From Clostridiales bacterium (GTDB taxonomy: Bacteria; Bacillota; Clostridia; Christensenellales; Borkfalkiaceae): a DNA stretch of 43,183 nucleotides. Below the pieces are notes generated by a model. The model worked only from the letters and a program-made list of their open reading frames with translations. It did not search any database and was not told the origin of the DNA. Positions 15,083-22,581 of this stretch are shown piece after piece (the stretch's first letter is position 1; the number at the start of each line of letters is the position of its first letter). The stretch lies in assembly GCA_015055505.1 (NCBI GenBank), contig SVIB01000013.1, positions 1 to 43,183 on the forward strand, in the 5' to 3' direction. Position numbers and translations under genes: made by a program.

Positions 15083-15502
15083 CTACTTGCTAATTTTTGT
15101 ATCTTTTTTAGTTCCTGTAATAATTGTGTTAATTTTTCTTATAAACTTTCCGTAATTTAACCCTAATGCAAATATCCAATTATCGTTTTTATAAACAGTC
15201 TGTTTTTCTTTATCAATTAGATAAAAGACAGCAAAGGTATTTACGTTATCAAAAAAGAAAAGTTCTTCACTTTTAAAGCTCTCTTGCGTTTTGCCTATTA
15301 TTATAATTGTTGCCCATGAGTTTTGTAGATATGCATCTTTTTGCTTTTGTACAATAGACAAAATTTGCGGAATATTTTCTCTACTTATCATTTCATCATA
15401 AAAAAGCACATAACGCTGTTTGTCAATCAAAAAGCAATCCTTTATACTGTCAATTTTATTTAACAAGGGGAATTCCTTGATTATCATATCTTTATAGTTC
15501 AT
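15083..15502 (-). CDS. Small protein next to an Rhs toxin tip, possible immunity protein
   Basis: A 139-residue soluble protein of no family I recognise: KEFPLLNKIDSIKDCFLID.., then IPQILSIVQKQKDAY and NTFAVFYLIDKEKQTVYKND. No signal peptide or membrane helix. It starts after a CCTCC-complementary site (AGGAGG) and sits 10 bases downstream of the Rhs C-terminal fragment on the same strand, where immunity genes of Rhs toxins are normally placed. It is more AT-rich than the chromosomal neighbours. Immunity function is inferred from position only. Confidence 0.55.
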   Translation of the reverse strand: MNYKDMIIKEFPLLNKIDSIKDCFLIDKQRYVLFYDEMISRENIPQILSIVQKQKDAYLQNSWATIIIIGKTQESFKSEELFFFDNVNTFAVFYLIDKEKQTVYKNDNWIFALGLNYGKFIRKINTIITGTKKDTKISK

Positions 15503-15512
15503 AACTTACCTC

Positions 15513-15812
15513 CTAATATTGAGAATCAATTTCAATAAATTTTTTTATTGTTTCCCTTGTATTTTTAATTAAATTTTCAACAATATTTGCATTTCCAGAA
15601 ATACCTGCACCTATAATGGTTTGTTGCAATATTTTTTGACCGTATGGCTTCGTAAAAACACTTGTGAATTTTTTTGGCTGAAACCAATTTTTATTTGTCT
15701 TGATTGCTTTACCTCCAACAACATTCCCCACTAGCGCAGTTGTAAAATTATCAGAGAAATCTAATGATGCTTGCTTTATGTCGACTGATTCTCCGCAAAT
15801 TTCGCGTACATA
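15513..15812 (-). pseudogene. Rhs C-terminal toxin tip, frame-disconnected
   Basis: The open frame, reading leftward from 15812, runs VREICGESVDIKQASLDFSDNF, then ALVGNVVGGKAIKTNKNWFQPKKF and FTKPYGQKILQQTIIGAGIS, stopping at 15513. No start codon fits a free-standing gene; only the internal GTG at 15731 is available. It directly follows the remains of an Rhs core in another frame, so it is the variable C-terminal tip of an Rhs protein separated by a frameshift. The effector activity is not recognisable. Mixed Gly/Ile segments and the adjacent small gene fit a polymorphic toxin cassette. Confidence 0.6.
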
Positions 15813-15980
15813 CTAATGAAACGGCAGATTTCAGGGTCGTAATAACGGGTTTTAAGATAATAAAGCCCCTTTTCTAAGTCGTAAAAATAACTGTGTATCT
15901 AAACGGGTTGACTGCGCCAACGGACGTGGCTAAACTTCCGTTTACGGTATGTATATCCCACGCATCATACACATATTTTA
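15813..15980 (-). pseudogene. Rhs core remnant, frameshifted
   Basis: On the minus strand one frame gives YVYDAWDIHTVNGSLATSVG and AVNPFRY; after a frameshift another gives YFYDLEKGLYYLKTRYYDPE and ICRFIS. Together these are the conserved end of the Rhs core (YVYDAWG...NPFRYRGYYYD..TGLYYL..RYYDP..GRFIS). Only about 55 codons remain, and the large N-terminal part is missing. This is a displaced or decayed Rhs tip, as often found downstream of active rhs genes. Confidence 0.8.
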
Positions 15981-16004
15981 CCACAACATTTTAGTTACTG
16001 TCAA
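15975..16004 (-). promoter_or_regulatory. Candidate promoter reading into the Rhs remnant
   Basis: On the minus strand TTGACA (16004-15999) and TAAAAT (15980-15975) are 18 bases apart. If active, it would transcribe the toxin tip and the possible immunity gene. Confidence 0.5.
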
Positions 16005-16035
16005 GTGAACGGAAATTGCGTTAAAAAGGCTATTT

Positions 16036-16073
16036 AAAAGGGATTGCGGAAATTTTCCGCAATCCCTTTTTTT
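16036..16073. terminator. Terminator hairpin, second identical copy
   Basis: GGGATTGCGGAAA/TTTCCGCAATCCC at 16040-16066 followed by seven T. Identical to the hairpin at 15050-15076; the two bracket the Rhs/immunity module. Confidence 0.85.
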
Positions 16074-16127
16074 AAATTATTCCAACGAAATTCATTACGC
16101 GCACAATTAAAAAATACCGTAATGATA

Positions 16128-16156
16128 TTGTATTTTTCTAAAAAGTGTGGTATAAT
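16128..16156 (+). promoter_or_regulatory. Promoter of the membrane protein-pncB segment
   Basis: TTGTAT at 16128-16133, 17-base spacer, TATAAT at 16151-16156 preceded by TGG (extended -10). A GTTTTGTTTT/AAAACAAAAAC hairpin follows in the leader at about 16170-16193. Confidence 0.75.
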
Positions 16157-16221
16157 ACCTAAAAATGGGGTTTTGTTTTTATAAAACAAAAACTAATTTT
16201 TCCCTTTAAGGAGGTTTTGTA

Positions 16222-16704
16222 ATGAAAAATTTAAAATCCAGACTTTTAAAAGGCGCGATTATCCTTGCTATCGCGGTTGTCGTTGCATCAATAGTCGTAT
16301 TTGTTCTTGCAGCAACCGAAGTTATTGCGAAAAATCCGTTCCAACTTGGCTTTGTGGTATTTGCCGTTGGTATAGGTCTTATTTTTACCGCCTACGGCGC
16401 GCTCACTAAAGGCGGATACGAACTTGCCGTCGGGCTTTTACTCGTGCTTATCGGCGTTTGCGTTGCGCTTATAGGAATTTTAAAATGGTGGATAATTTTA
16501 ATTATCGCTTTAGGTCTTATTTTGGTTGCTTTTTTAACCGTACTATTTACAAAAGCCAACTCTTTAATAGTTGAGCGTACTGATGAAAAGCCCGATTTTA
16601 AACCTTATAGCGAGGTTTTAGCCGAGAAAAAAGAGGCTGACGCAAAAAAAGACGCCGAGCCTTTGCCTGAACTTAAAAGTTACGCCGATATCGACGAAAA
16701 ATAA
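16222..16704 (+). CDS. Small multi-pass membrane protein of unknown function
   Basis: 160 residues. Four hydrophobic segments (about 8-31, 40-59, 64-84, 88-110) are followed by a hydrophilic cytosolic tail rich in Glu, Lys and Ala (KPYSEVLAEKKEADAKKDAEP). A perfect AAGGAGG lies 9 bases before ATG 16222, so it is expected to be well expressed. It precedes pncB by 29 bases without a terminator and is probably co-transcribed with it. No family motif is recognised. Confidence 0.7.
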   Translation: MKNLKSRLLKGAIILAIAVVVASIVVFVLAATEVIAKNPFQLGFVVFAVGIGLIFTAYGALTKGGYELAVGLLLVLIGVCVALIGILKWWIILIIALGLILVAFLTVLFTKANSLIVERTDEKPDFKPYSEVLAEKKEADAKKDAEPLPELKSYADIDEK

Positions 16705-16733
16705 CTTCAAAACTTAAAAAGAAGGACTAAAAA

Positions 16734-18170
16734 ATGGAAAAGAGAAATTTAACTTTACTGACCGATTTTTATGAACTCACAATGATGTACGGTTATTTCA
16801 AAGAGGGTAAAACCGACGAAGTTGCCGTTTTCGACGTGTTTTTTAGACAAAACGAACTTATCACTTACTCGCTTTTTGCGGGACTTGAACAAGCAGTCGA
16901 CTACGTTTTAAATCTTCAGTTTGGGGAAAGCGAAATAGAGTATTTACGCAGTTTAAACGCCTTCGACGAGGACTTTTTGAACTATCTTTCCAACCTCAAA
17001 TTTTCGGGAGATATCTACGCCGTGCCCGAAGGAACGATGGTTTTCCCCGGCGAGCCGATACTTACGGTAAAAGCGCCCGTTATCGAGGCTCAACTTATTG
17101 AAACGGCTCTTTTAAACATCTTAAACCATCAAACGCTTATCGCAAGTAAAGCGGCTAAAATCGTTCGCTCGGCAAAGGGCGATACGGTAATGGAATTCGG
17201 TCTTCGCAGGGCGCAAGGTCCCGATGCCGGTATTTACGGCACGAGAGCGTCTATTATCGGCGGTTGTAATTCGACCTCAAACGTTTTAGCAGGGCAAAAT
17301 TTCGGCGTTAAAGTCGCAGGAACTCACGCCCACAGTTGGGTAATGAATTTCCCCACCGAATACGACGCGTTCAAGGCTTACGCAAAAGTCTATCCCGACT
17401 CGGTAACTCTTTTGGTTGACACTTACGACACCTTAAAAAGCGGTGTGCCGAACGCAATAAAAGTCTTTGACGAAATGGTAAAAGAGGGCAAAAAACCCGT
17501 TGGAATTCGTATAGATTCGGGCGACCTTGCATATCTTACTAAGCGCGCGAGAAAAATGCTTGACGACGCGGGTTACGATTACGTTAAAATTTGCGCCTCG
17601 GGCGACTTAGACGAAAGACTCGTGCAAAGTCTTAAACAGCAGGGCGCGAAAATCGACGTTTGGGGCATAGGTACTAAACTTATAACCAGCGCGGATATGC
17701 CGTCGCTTGGCGGAGTGTATAAACTTGCAGGAATAGTCGAAAACGGCAAGGTAATTCCTAAAATTAAGGTATCTAACAATACGGTTAAGATTACCAATCC
17801 GGGATTTAAAACCTTCTACCGTATATACGATAAGGCGACGGGCAAGGCGCAAGCCGATTTGATTGCTTTAAAAGACGAAAAATTCGATTTTACAAGCCCG
17901 ATTACCTTGTATCACCCCATTGAAAGATGGAAGAGTATGACTTTTGACAATTACGAGGTTAGGGAACTTCCTATATGTATAATAAAAGACGGACGGCTCG
18001 TTGCAAATCTTCCGCCGGTAAACGAAATTGCCGACTATGCAAAGGGCGAAATGGACAGTTTTTGGGACGAGTATAAACGTCTTGACCAACCCGAAATTTA
18101 TAAAGTTGACTTGTCCGACGGCTTGTACGAGTTGAAAACTACTATGCTCGACAAAATACGAAAAAGTTAA
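16734..18170 (+). CDS. pncB: Nicotinate phosphoribosyltransferase
   Basis: A 478-residue cytosolic enzyme joining nicotinate with PRPP to form nicotinate mononucleotide, the entry step of NAD salvage (Preiss-Handler route). Family motifs are LLTDFYELTMMYGYF at the start, EFGLRRAQGPDAG (about 160-175), the active-site GTHAHSWVMNFPTEYDAF (about 201-220) containing the histidine that is phosphorylated in this family, IRIDSGDL (about 259-266) and GIGTKL. Length and order match bacterial class I NAPRT. GAAGGA precedes the ATG. Confidence 0.96.
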   Translation: MEKRNLTLLTDFYELTMMYGYFKEGKTDEVAVFDVFFRQNELITYSLFAGLEQAVDYVLNLQFGESEIEYLRSLNAFDEDFLNYLSNLKFSGDIYAVPEGTMVFPGEPILTVKAPVIEAQLIETALLNILNHQTLIASKAAKIVRSAKGDTVMEFGLRRAQGPDAGIYGTRASIIGGCNSTSNVLAGQNFGVKVAGTHAHSWVMNFPTEYDAFKAYAKVYPDSVTLLVDTYDTLKSGVPNAIKVFDEMVKEGKKPVGIRIDSGDLAYLTKRARKMLDDAGYDYVKICASGDLDERLVQSLKQQGAKIDVWGIGTKLITSADMPSLGGVYKLAGIVENGKVIPKIKVSNNTVKITNPGFKTFYRIYDKATGKAQADLIALKDEKFDFTSPITLYHPIERWKSMTFDNYEVRELPICIIKDGRLVANLPPVNEIADYAKGEMDSFWDEYKRLDQPEIYKVDLSDGLYELKTTMLDKIRKS

Positions 18171-18180
18171 AAAATGACGA

Positions 18181-18192
18181 TAATCGACTTAT
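18181..18192 (-). repeat. Interspersed motif copy after pncB
   Basis: TAATCGACTTAT within GATAATCGACTTATAGGGC, ten bases after the pncB stop. Reverse complement of the core. Confidence 0.75.
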
Positions 18193-18234
18193 AGGGCGGT
18201 TTTTTAAATAAAAAATTCATAAAATACAGCAAAA

Positions 18235-18250
18235 TGTTTCACGTAAAACG
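18235..18250. other. parS-like palindrome
   Basis: TGTTTCACGTAAAACG differs at two of sixteen positions from the bacterial parS consensus TGTTNCACGTGAAACA, the ParB/Spo0J binding site. The left half (TGTTTCACGT) is perfect. It lies just ahead of the lspA ribosome binding site. A weak site or a chance match are both possible. Confidence 0.35.
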
Positions 18251-18263
18251 GAGGGTAATATAA

Positions 18264-18851
18264 ATGTGGCACGTGGTTTTATTCGTAGCGGTGCTTTTAA
18301 TTGACCAAATAACAAAAATTCTCGCATCTACTTTTGCGGGCGGAGAGGCAGGCGTTACCGTTTTAAAAATTATTGATAACTTTTTAGAAATTGAATACCA
18401 TAAAAATACCGACGGTATGATGGGTATTTTTGAAAATTTAGAGCATAGCCAACTCATTTTCTTGTGCGCAACGTGTGTAATTTTAATCGTCATTTTTATC
18501 TATATGGGCGTTGCTAAAAATAGAGGAAAGTGGAGAAATGCGACTCTTGCGCTTATCCTTTCGGGTGCTTTCGGTAATTTTATCGACAGAATTTTAACCT
18601 ATAACGAGGGCGGTTACGTTAGAGATATGATTCATACCATAATTAAAATCAACGGCAAAGAAATTTTCCCGTATATTTTTAACGTTGCGGATATGGCTCT
18701 CGTAGTCGGCGCAATAATGCTCCTTTTGGACCTCTTATTTATAGATAAAGATGCGATTTTCCGTTTCAAAAAGAAGGAAAATACGCAAAAAACCGACGAA
18801 AATACCAATGAAAACGCCGAATTGACGGCTGAAAACGGAGTGAACGAGTAA
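18264..18851 (+). CDS. lspA: Lipoprotein signal peptidase (signal peptidase II)
   Basis: A 195-residue inner-membrane aspartyl protease that cleaves prolipoproteins before the lipid-modified Cys. Four helices: 1-20, 67-87, about 93-105 and 143-165. The catalytic aspartates are in GAFGNFIDRIL and FNVADMAL, the conserved GNxxDR and NxAD motifs. The usual KNTGAAFG segment reads KNTDGMMGIF. The C-terminal 25 residues are a hydrophilic Asn/Glu-rich extension (NTQKTDENTNENAEL). GGAGGG lies before ATG 18264; rluD follows with one base between stop and start. Confidence 0.93.
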   Translation: MWHVVLFVAVLLIDQITKILASTFAGGEAGVTVLKIIDNFLEIEYHKNTDGMMGIFENLEHSQLIFLCATCVILIVIFIYMGVAKNRGKWRNATLALILSGAFGNFIDRILTYNEGGYVRDMIHTIIKINGKEIFPYIFNVADMALVVGAIMLLLDLLFIDKDAIFRFKKKENTQKTDENTNENAELTAENGVNE

Positions 18852-18852
18852 A

Positions 18853-19751
18853 ATGGAAATACTTACTTTTTCGGTGGAAAACGAAATGCGCTTAGACGTA
18901 TTCTTAGCCGAAAAAACTGAGAAAACCCGTTCAGCGATAAAAAAACTCGTTGACGACGGAGAAGTAAAAGTAAATGGAAAACCCGCTTTGAAAGCGGGTT
19001 TAAATTTAAAGTGCGGTGATAGAGTTGAAATAATTATTCCAACCGCCGTGCCCCTTTCGGCTGAGGCGGAGAATATTCCTCTCGATATAGTCTATCAAGA
19101 CGGGGATATTGCCGTTATCAATAAACCGCAAGGACTTACCGTGCATACGGGCAACGGAGTCCATGGTTCAACGCTCGTAAACGCTCTTTTGTATCATTTA
19201 GACAGTTTAAGCGGTATAAACGGAGTGCTAAGACCGGGGATTGTTCATAGAATTGACAAAGATACGTCGGGACTGCTTGTAGTAGCCAAAAACGATAAGG
19301 CGCATTTATCCCTTTCCGAGCAAATAAAGGATAAGACGTGCGGAAGAATTTACGTCGCGCTTTTAGACGGAGTAATGAAAAACGATAGAGGAACGGTGGA
19401 TACGTTTATCGGCCGTAGTGAAAAAAACCGAACGCAAATGGCGATAGTAAGGGAAGGACGGCGCGCGGTGACGCATTACGAGGTAATAAAAAGGTATGGC
19501 GCATACACGCTTTGCAGGTTCAAGTTAGAAACGGGCAGAACGCACCAAATAAGGGTACATTGTAAACATTTAGGATATCCAATAGTGGGTGACCCCGTAT
19601 ATAACACGAAAAGGACAAATTTAACCTAAAAGGGCAGTTATTACACGCGGAGAGATTAGAGTTAACTCATCCAACGACGGGTGAGAGAATGGTTTTTACA
19701 GCGCCGAAGCCCGCCTATTTTGAAGAAGTACTCAAGAAGTTAGAAAAATAA
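18853..19751 (+). CDS. rluD: RluD-family 23S rRNA pseudouridine synthase, frameshifted near its end
   Basis: An S4 domain (residues 1-65: MRLDVFLAEKTEKTRSAIKKLVDDGEVKVNGKP) precedes a pseudouridine synthase domain with the catalytic Asp in RPGIVHRIDKDTSGLLVVAK and the GRTHQIRVH motif. The continuous frame stops at 19629 after DPVYNTKRTNLT, but the next frame reads KFNLKGQLLHAERLELTHP and AYFEEVLKKLEK to TAA 19749-19751, the normal RluD ending. One base appears to be missing near 19615-19622 (ACAAATTT). Either a sequencing or assembly error or a real lesion explains it. The catalytic part is intact. lspA-rluD is a standard Firmicute pair. Confidence 0.88.
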
Positions 19752-19782
19752 AGATAAAAGCAAAAAGCGGACGTAATTTATT

Positions 19783-19791
19783 TGTTATAAT
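19783..19791 (+). promoter_or_regulatory. Extended -10 promoter of hsdM
   Basis: TGTTATAAT: TATAAT at 19786-19791 with a TGn extension. No good -35 box. AAAGGAG follows at 19800, then ATG 19812. Confidence 0.55.
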
Positions 19792-19811
19792 GCTTACAAA
19801 AGGAGAAATTC

Positions 19812-21596
19812 ATGGCTATCAACGATTTACAAAAGCAAACTAATACGAATATACAAGAAAAAGCAAATCTTATTTGGGAAATTGCAACCCACTTAGTAGG
19901 TTTTTATAAACCGCACGAGTACGGCAAGGTTATTCTTCCTATGACCGTGCTTAAAAGATTTGACGACGCTTTAGCGCCAACTAAAGAAAAGGTCTTGGCT
20001 ACTTATCAAACACTTAACGAACAAGGTTTTGAGGGTGAAGTCCGTGACGGTGCTCTTGCAAAAGCCTCGGGCTATTCTTTTTATAATACGAGTAGGTTTA
20101 ATTTTGCTCGCCTTCTTGCCGACCCTAATAATATCGAGGCAAACTTTGAAGACTATTTAAGGGGATATTCTGACAACGTAAAAGATATTCTTGCAAACTT
20201 TAAGTTTGCCGACGAAGTTAAAAATATGGTAAAGGGTGGCGTTTTATACGTGGTTATTCAAGAGTTCAACTCTAAAAAAGCCGATATGTCGCCCGAAAAG
20301 ATAACCTCTATGGATATGGGCTATATCTTTGAAGAACTTATCCGTAAATTTTCAGAAAGTTATAATGAAGAGGCAGGGGCGCACTTTACTAGCCGTGATA
20401 TAATTTACCTTATGACCGAACTTTTAGTAGCCCCTGAAAAGGACGAAATCAAAGAGAACGGTTGCTTTAAAACCGCTTACGATATGACTATGGGTACAAG
20501 CCAAATGCTTGGCTGTCTTACCGAAAGATTGCAAGAAATCAACCCCGAGGCGGACTTAACTTGTTTTGGACAAGAATTTAACCCCGAAACTTACGCTATC
20601 GCAAAAGCGGATATGCTCATTAAGGGCGGTAATGCAAGCGGTATGAAATTTGGCGACACTCTTTCGGAAGACGCTTATTTCGGCTTTGAGTTTGACTATA
20701 TAATTTCTAATCCACCTTTCGGGATTGATTGGAAAAGAGAAAAAGATGCAGTAGAAAAAGAGGCGAAACTAGGCTTTGACGGTAGGTTTGGCGCAGGACT
20801 TCCTTCTATTTCAGACGGACAACTTTTGTTTATGCTTAATGGCGTAAAGAAGTTGAAAGAAGGTAGTGGTAGAATGGCTATTATTCAAAATGGTTCACCA
20901 TTATTTTCAGGAGATGCTGGCAGCGGAGCATCTGAAATTAGAAAATATTTGATTGAAAATGATTTATTAGAGGCTATAGTTCAATTACCAAATGATTTGT
21001 TTTATAACACAGGAATATCAACTTATATATGGGTAATATCAAAAAATAAATCTTCTGATCGTTTAGGATATGTTCAGTTAATTGATGCCTCAAAATGTTA
21101 TATTAAAAGAAGGAAAAACATTGGTTCAAAAAGAGTTGATTTGGACGATAATTGCATTTCTTTAATAATTAAAGCATTTACTGAATATAAAGATGCTAAA
21201 TATGAGGAAAATTCTTTATTTGTAGAGTCAAAAATATTTAGTAATCAGTATTTTGGATATACAAAGATTACTATTGAAACAGCCTTGACTGATTCTAATG
21301 GTAAAATGGTTCTAAAAAAAGGGCAAAAACAACCTGTTAAAGGTGCTACTGATTATGAGATTGTACCTTTGGTAGAAGATATAGATTTATTTATAAAACA
21401 AAACTATACCGATATAAATCCATTATTATATGTCGATAGAAAAAAAGATAAAATAGGTTATGCTATTCCTTTTACAAGGTTGTTTTTTGAATACAAAGAG
21501 CCAGAAAAATCGGTTGAAATTTTCGATAGAATAATGCAATTAGATAAAGCTGAAAAGGAACTTATTAAGGAGTTGTTTTATGGTAAACTTAGTTGA
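19812..21596 (+). CDS. hsdM: Type I restriction-modification DNA methyltransferase subunit
   Basis: A 594-residue N6-adenine methyltransferase. HsdM N-terminal helical domain (residues 1-150), then the SAM domain: motif I region YDMTMGTSQMLGCL near residue 223 (the variant of DPxxGSGG found in one HsdM subgroup), TCFGQEFNPETYAIAKADM, and catalytic NPPF in ISNPPFGIDWK near residue 299. Base and codon usage change inside the gene: up to about 20840-20870 it resembles the neighbours (frequent GAC, CTT, GCG), then becomes strongly A/T-rich with TTA, ATT and GAT. This suggests the 3' part was replaced together with hsdS. It overlaps hsdS by 17 bases. Confidence 0.95.
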   Translation: MAINDLQKQTNTNIQEKANLIWEIATHLVGFYKPHEYGKVILPMTVLKRFDDALAPTKEKVLATYQTLNEQGFEGEVRDGALAKASGYSFYNTSRFNFARLLADPNNIEANFEDYLRGYSDNVKDILANFKFADEVKNMVKGGVLYVVIQEFNSKKADMSPEKITSMDMGYIFEELIRKFSESYNEEAGAHFTSRDIIYLMTELLVAPEKDEIKENGCFKTAYDMTMGTSQMLGCLTERLQEINPEADLTCFGQEFNPETYAIAKADMLIKGGNASGMKFGDTLSEDAYFGFEFDYIISNPPFGIDWKREKDAVEKEAKLGFDGRFGAGLPSISDGQLLFMLNGVKKLKEGSGRMAIIQNGSPLFSGDAGSGASEIRKYLIENDLLEAIVQLPNDLFYNTGISTYIWVISKNKSSDRLGYVQLIDASKCYIKRRKNIGSKRVDLDDNCISLIIKAFTEYKDAKYEENSLFVESKIFSNQYFGYTKITIETALTDSNGKMVLKKGQKQPVKGATDYEIVPLVEDIDLFIKQNYTDINPLLYVDRKKDKIGYAIPFTRLFFEYKEPEKSVEIFDRIMQLDKAEKELIKELFYGKLS

Positions 21597-21840
21597 TAGC
21601 GGCGTTCAATGGATAGGTTATATACCTGAGCATTGGCATATTTCAACAATAGCCCAAGAGTTTAAGCAGAGAAACGAAAAAGTAAATGATGTTGATTATC
21701 CTCCGCTTTCTGTTACCAAAACAAGTGAAGGAATAGTTCCTCAAATGGAAAATGTGGCTAAAAGTGATGCTCATGATGCAAGAAAAAAAGTATTAAAAAA
21801 TGATTTTGTAATCAATTCAAGGTCTGATAGCATGCTTTGA
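21580..21840 (+). pseudogene. hsdS: Type I specificity subunit, truncated after 86 codons
   Basis: Begins like a normal HsdS target-recognition domain (VDSGVQWIGYIPEHWHI.., YPPLSVTKTSEGIVPQMENV, KVLKNDFVINSRSD) and then stops (SMLstop). Full HsdS has about 400 residues with two recognition domains and two central conserved regions; less than half of the first domain remains. After SRSD the sequence switches to the middle of a DUF2971 gene. The junction lies near 21822-21838. Without another S subunit the locus cannot recognise a target. Confidence 0.88.
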
Positions 21841-22579
21841 GAATTTATACAAGTATAGTGAAAAAGTTTGGTTATTAAAGTTTAATAATTTTTGTGTAAC
21901 TTTTAAATTGAATAATGAACAATGTAATAAAATTTTGACAAGAATAAGGTTTTTAAAGTCTTACGTCAATATTAATGATGCAATAGAAAAATATGCTAAA
22001 AATTTTATTCAAATGCAAGAAAGGGTAAGAAATGAAATGCACATTTTTTCTTTAACTAGTTCATTTAAAAAAGATAGTATGTGGGCATATTATGCGAAAA
22101 ATCAAGGGATTTGCTTAGAATATGATTTTAACAAAATTGTAGATTGGAAGATAAAAAGACTTTTTATTAACACATACAAAGTTAGATATGGCAAAAAGAA
22201 AAAGTTCAGTTATACAAAGTTAATACAGTCAAAAATCCATAATGACGAAAAGGCAAATCAAGAATCGGACAGGATGATAATGTCGCAATTGTTAACAAAA
22301 GACAAGTCTTGGTCAACTGAAGAAGAGTGGCGAATTGTGTCTAGCTTTAGAAAAAATGAAAAAGGATATAAATTGTCCCTTGATATTGTAAGTGCCGTTT
22401 ATGTAGATTATTCCGTATTGCATGATAAAAAAGCATTGAAAATAATAAGTTTAGCAAAGGCTAATAATTGGAATGTTTACGTTAGATTTTTTGACAAGTA
22501 TAATGCTGAGTATTGTTACGAAACCATAGACAATATACAAACACTAAAAGAAAAATATAGTATGTTTGAAAAGGAGTAA
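21812..22579 (+). pseudogene. DUF2971-family gene lacking its 5' end
   Basis: The frame is open from 21812, with the first plausible start only at TTG 21908. Family features are present from the middle on: HIFSLTSSFKKDSMWAYYAKNQGICLEYDF (the CFS..PLMWsHYa...GfClEfd block) and KDKSWSTEEEWRIV. The N-terminal block of DUF2971 (LYKYRS..., FNDPFD) is missing. The sequence is AT-rich like the hsdS fragment and the hsdM tail. DUF2971 genes often sit in defence loci, but their activity is not established. It was probably part of the segment that replaced hsdS, then lost its start in the same deletion. Confidence 0.7.
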
Positions 22580-22581
22580 TT

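Noticed and set aside
19615..19629. Programmed frameshift in rluD
   Set aside because: There is no slippery heptamer with a downstream structure, and RluD proteins are not known to use one; a single-base loss is simpler.
20482..20510. HsdM motif I reads DMTMGTSQM instead of DPxxGSGG, suggesting an inactive methylase
   Set aside because: This variant belongs to a regular HsdM subgroup, and NPPF and surrounding motifs are intact.
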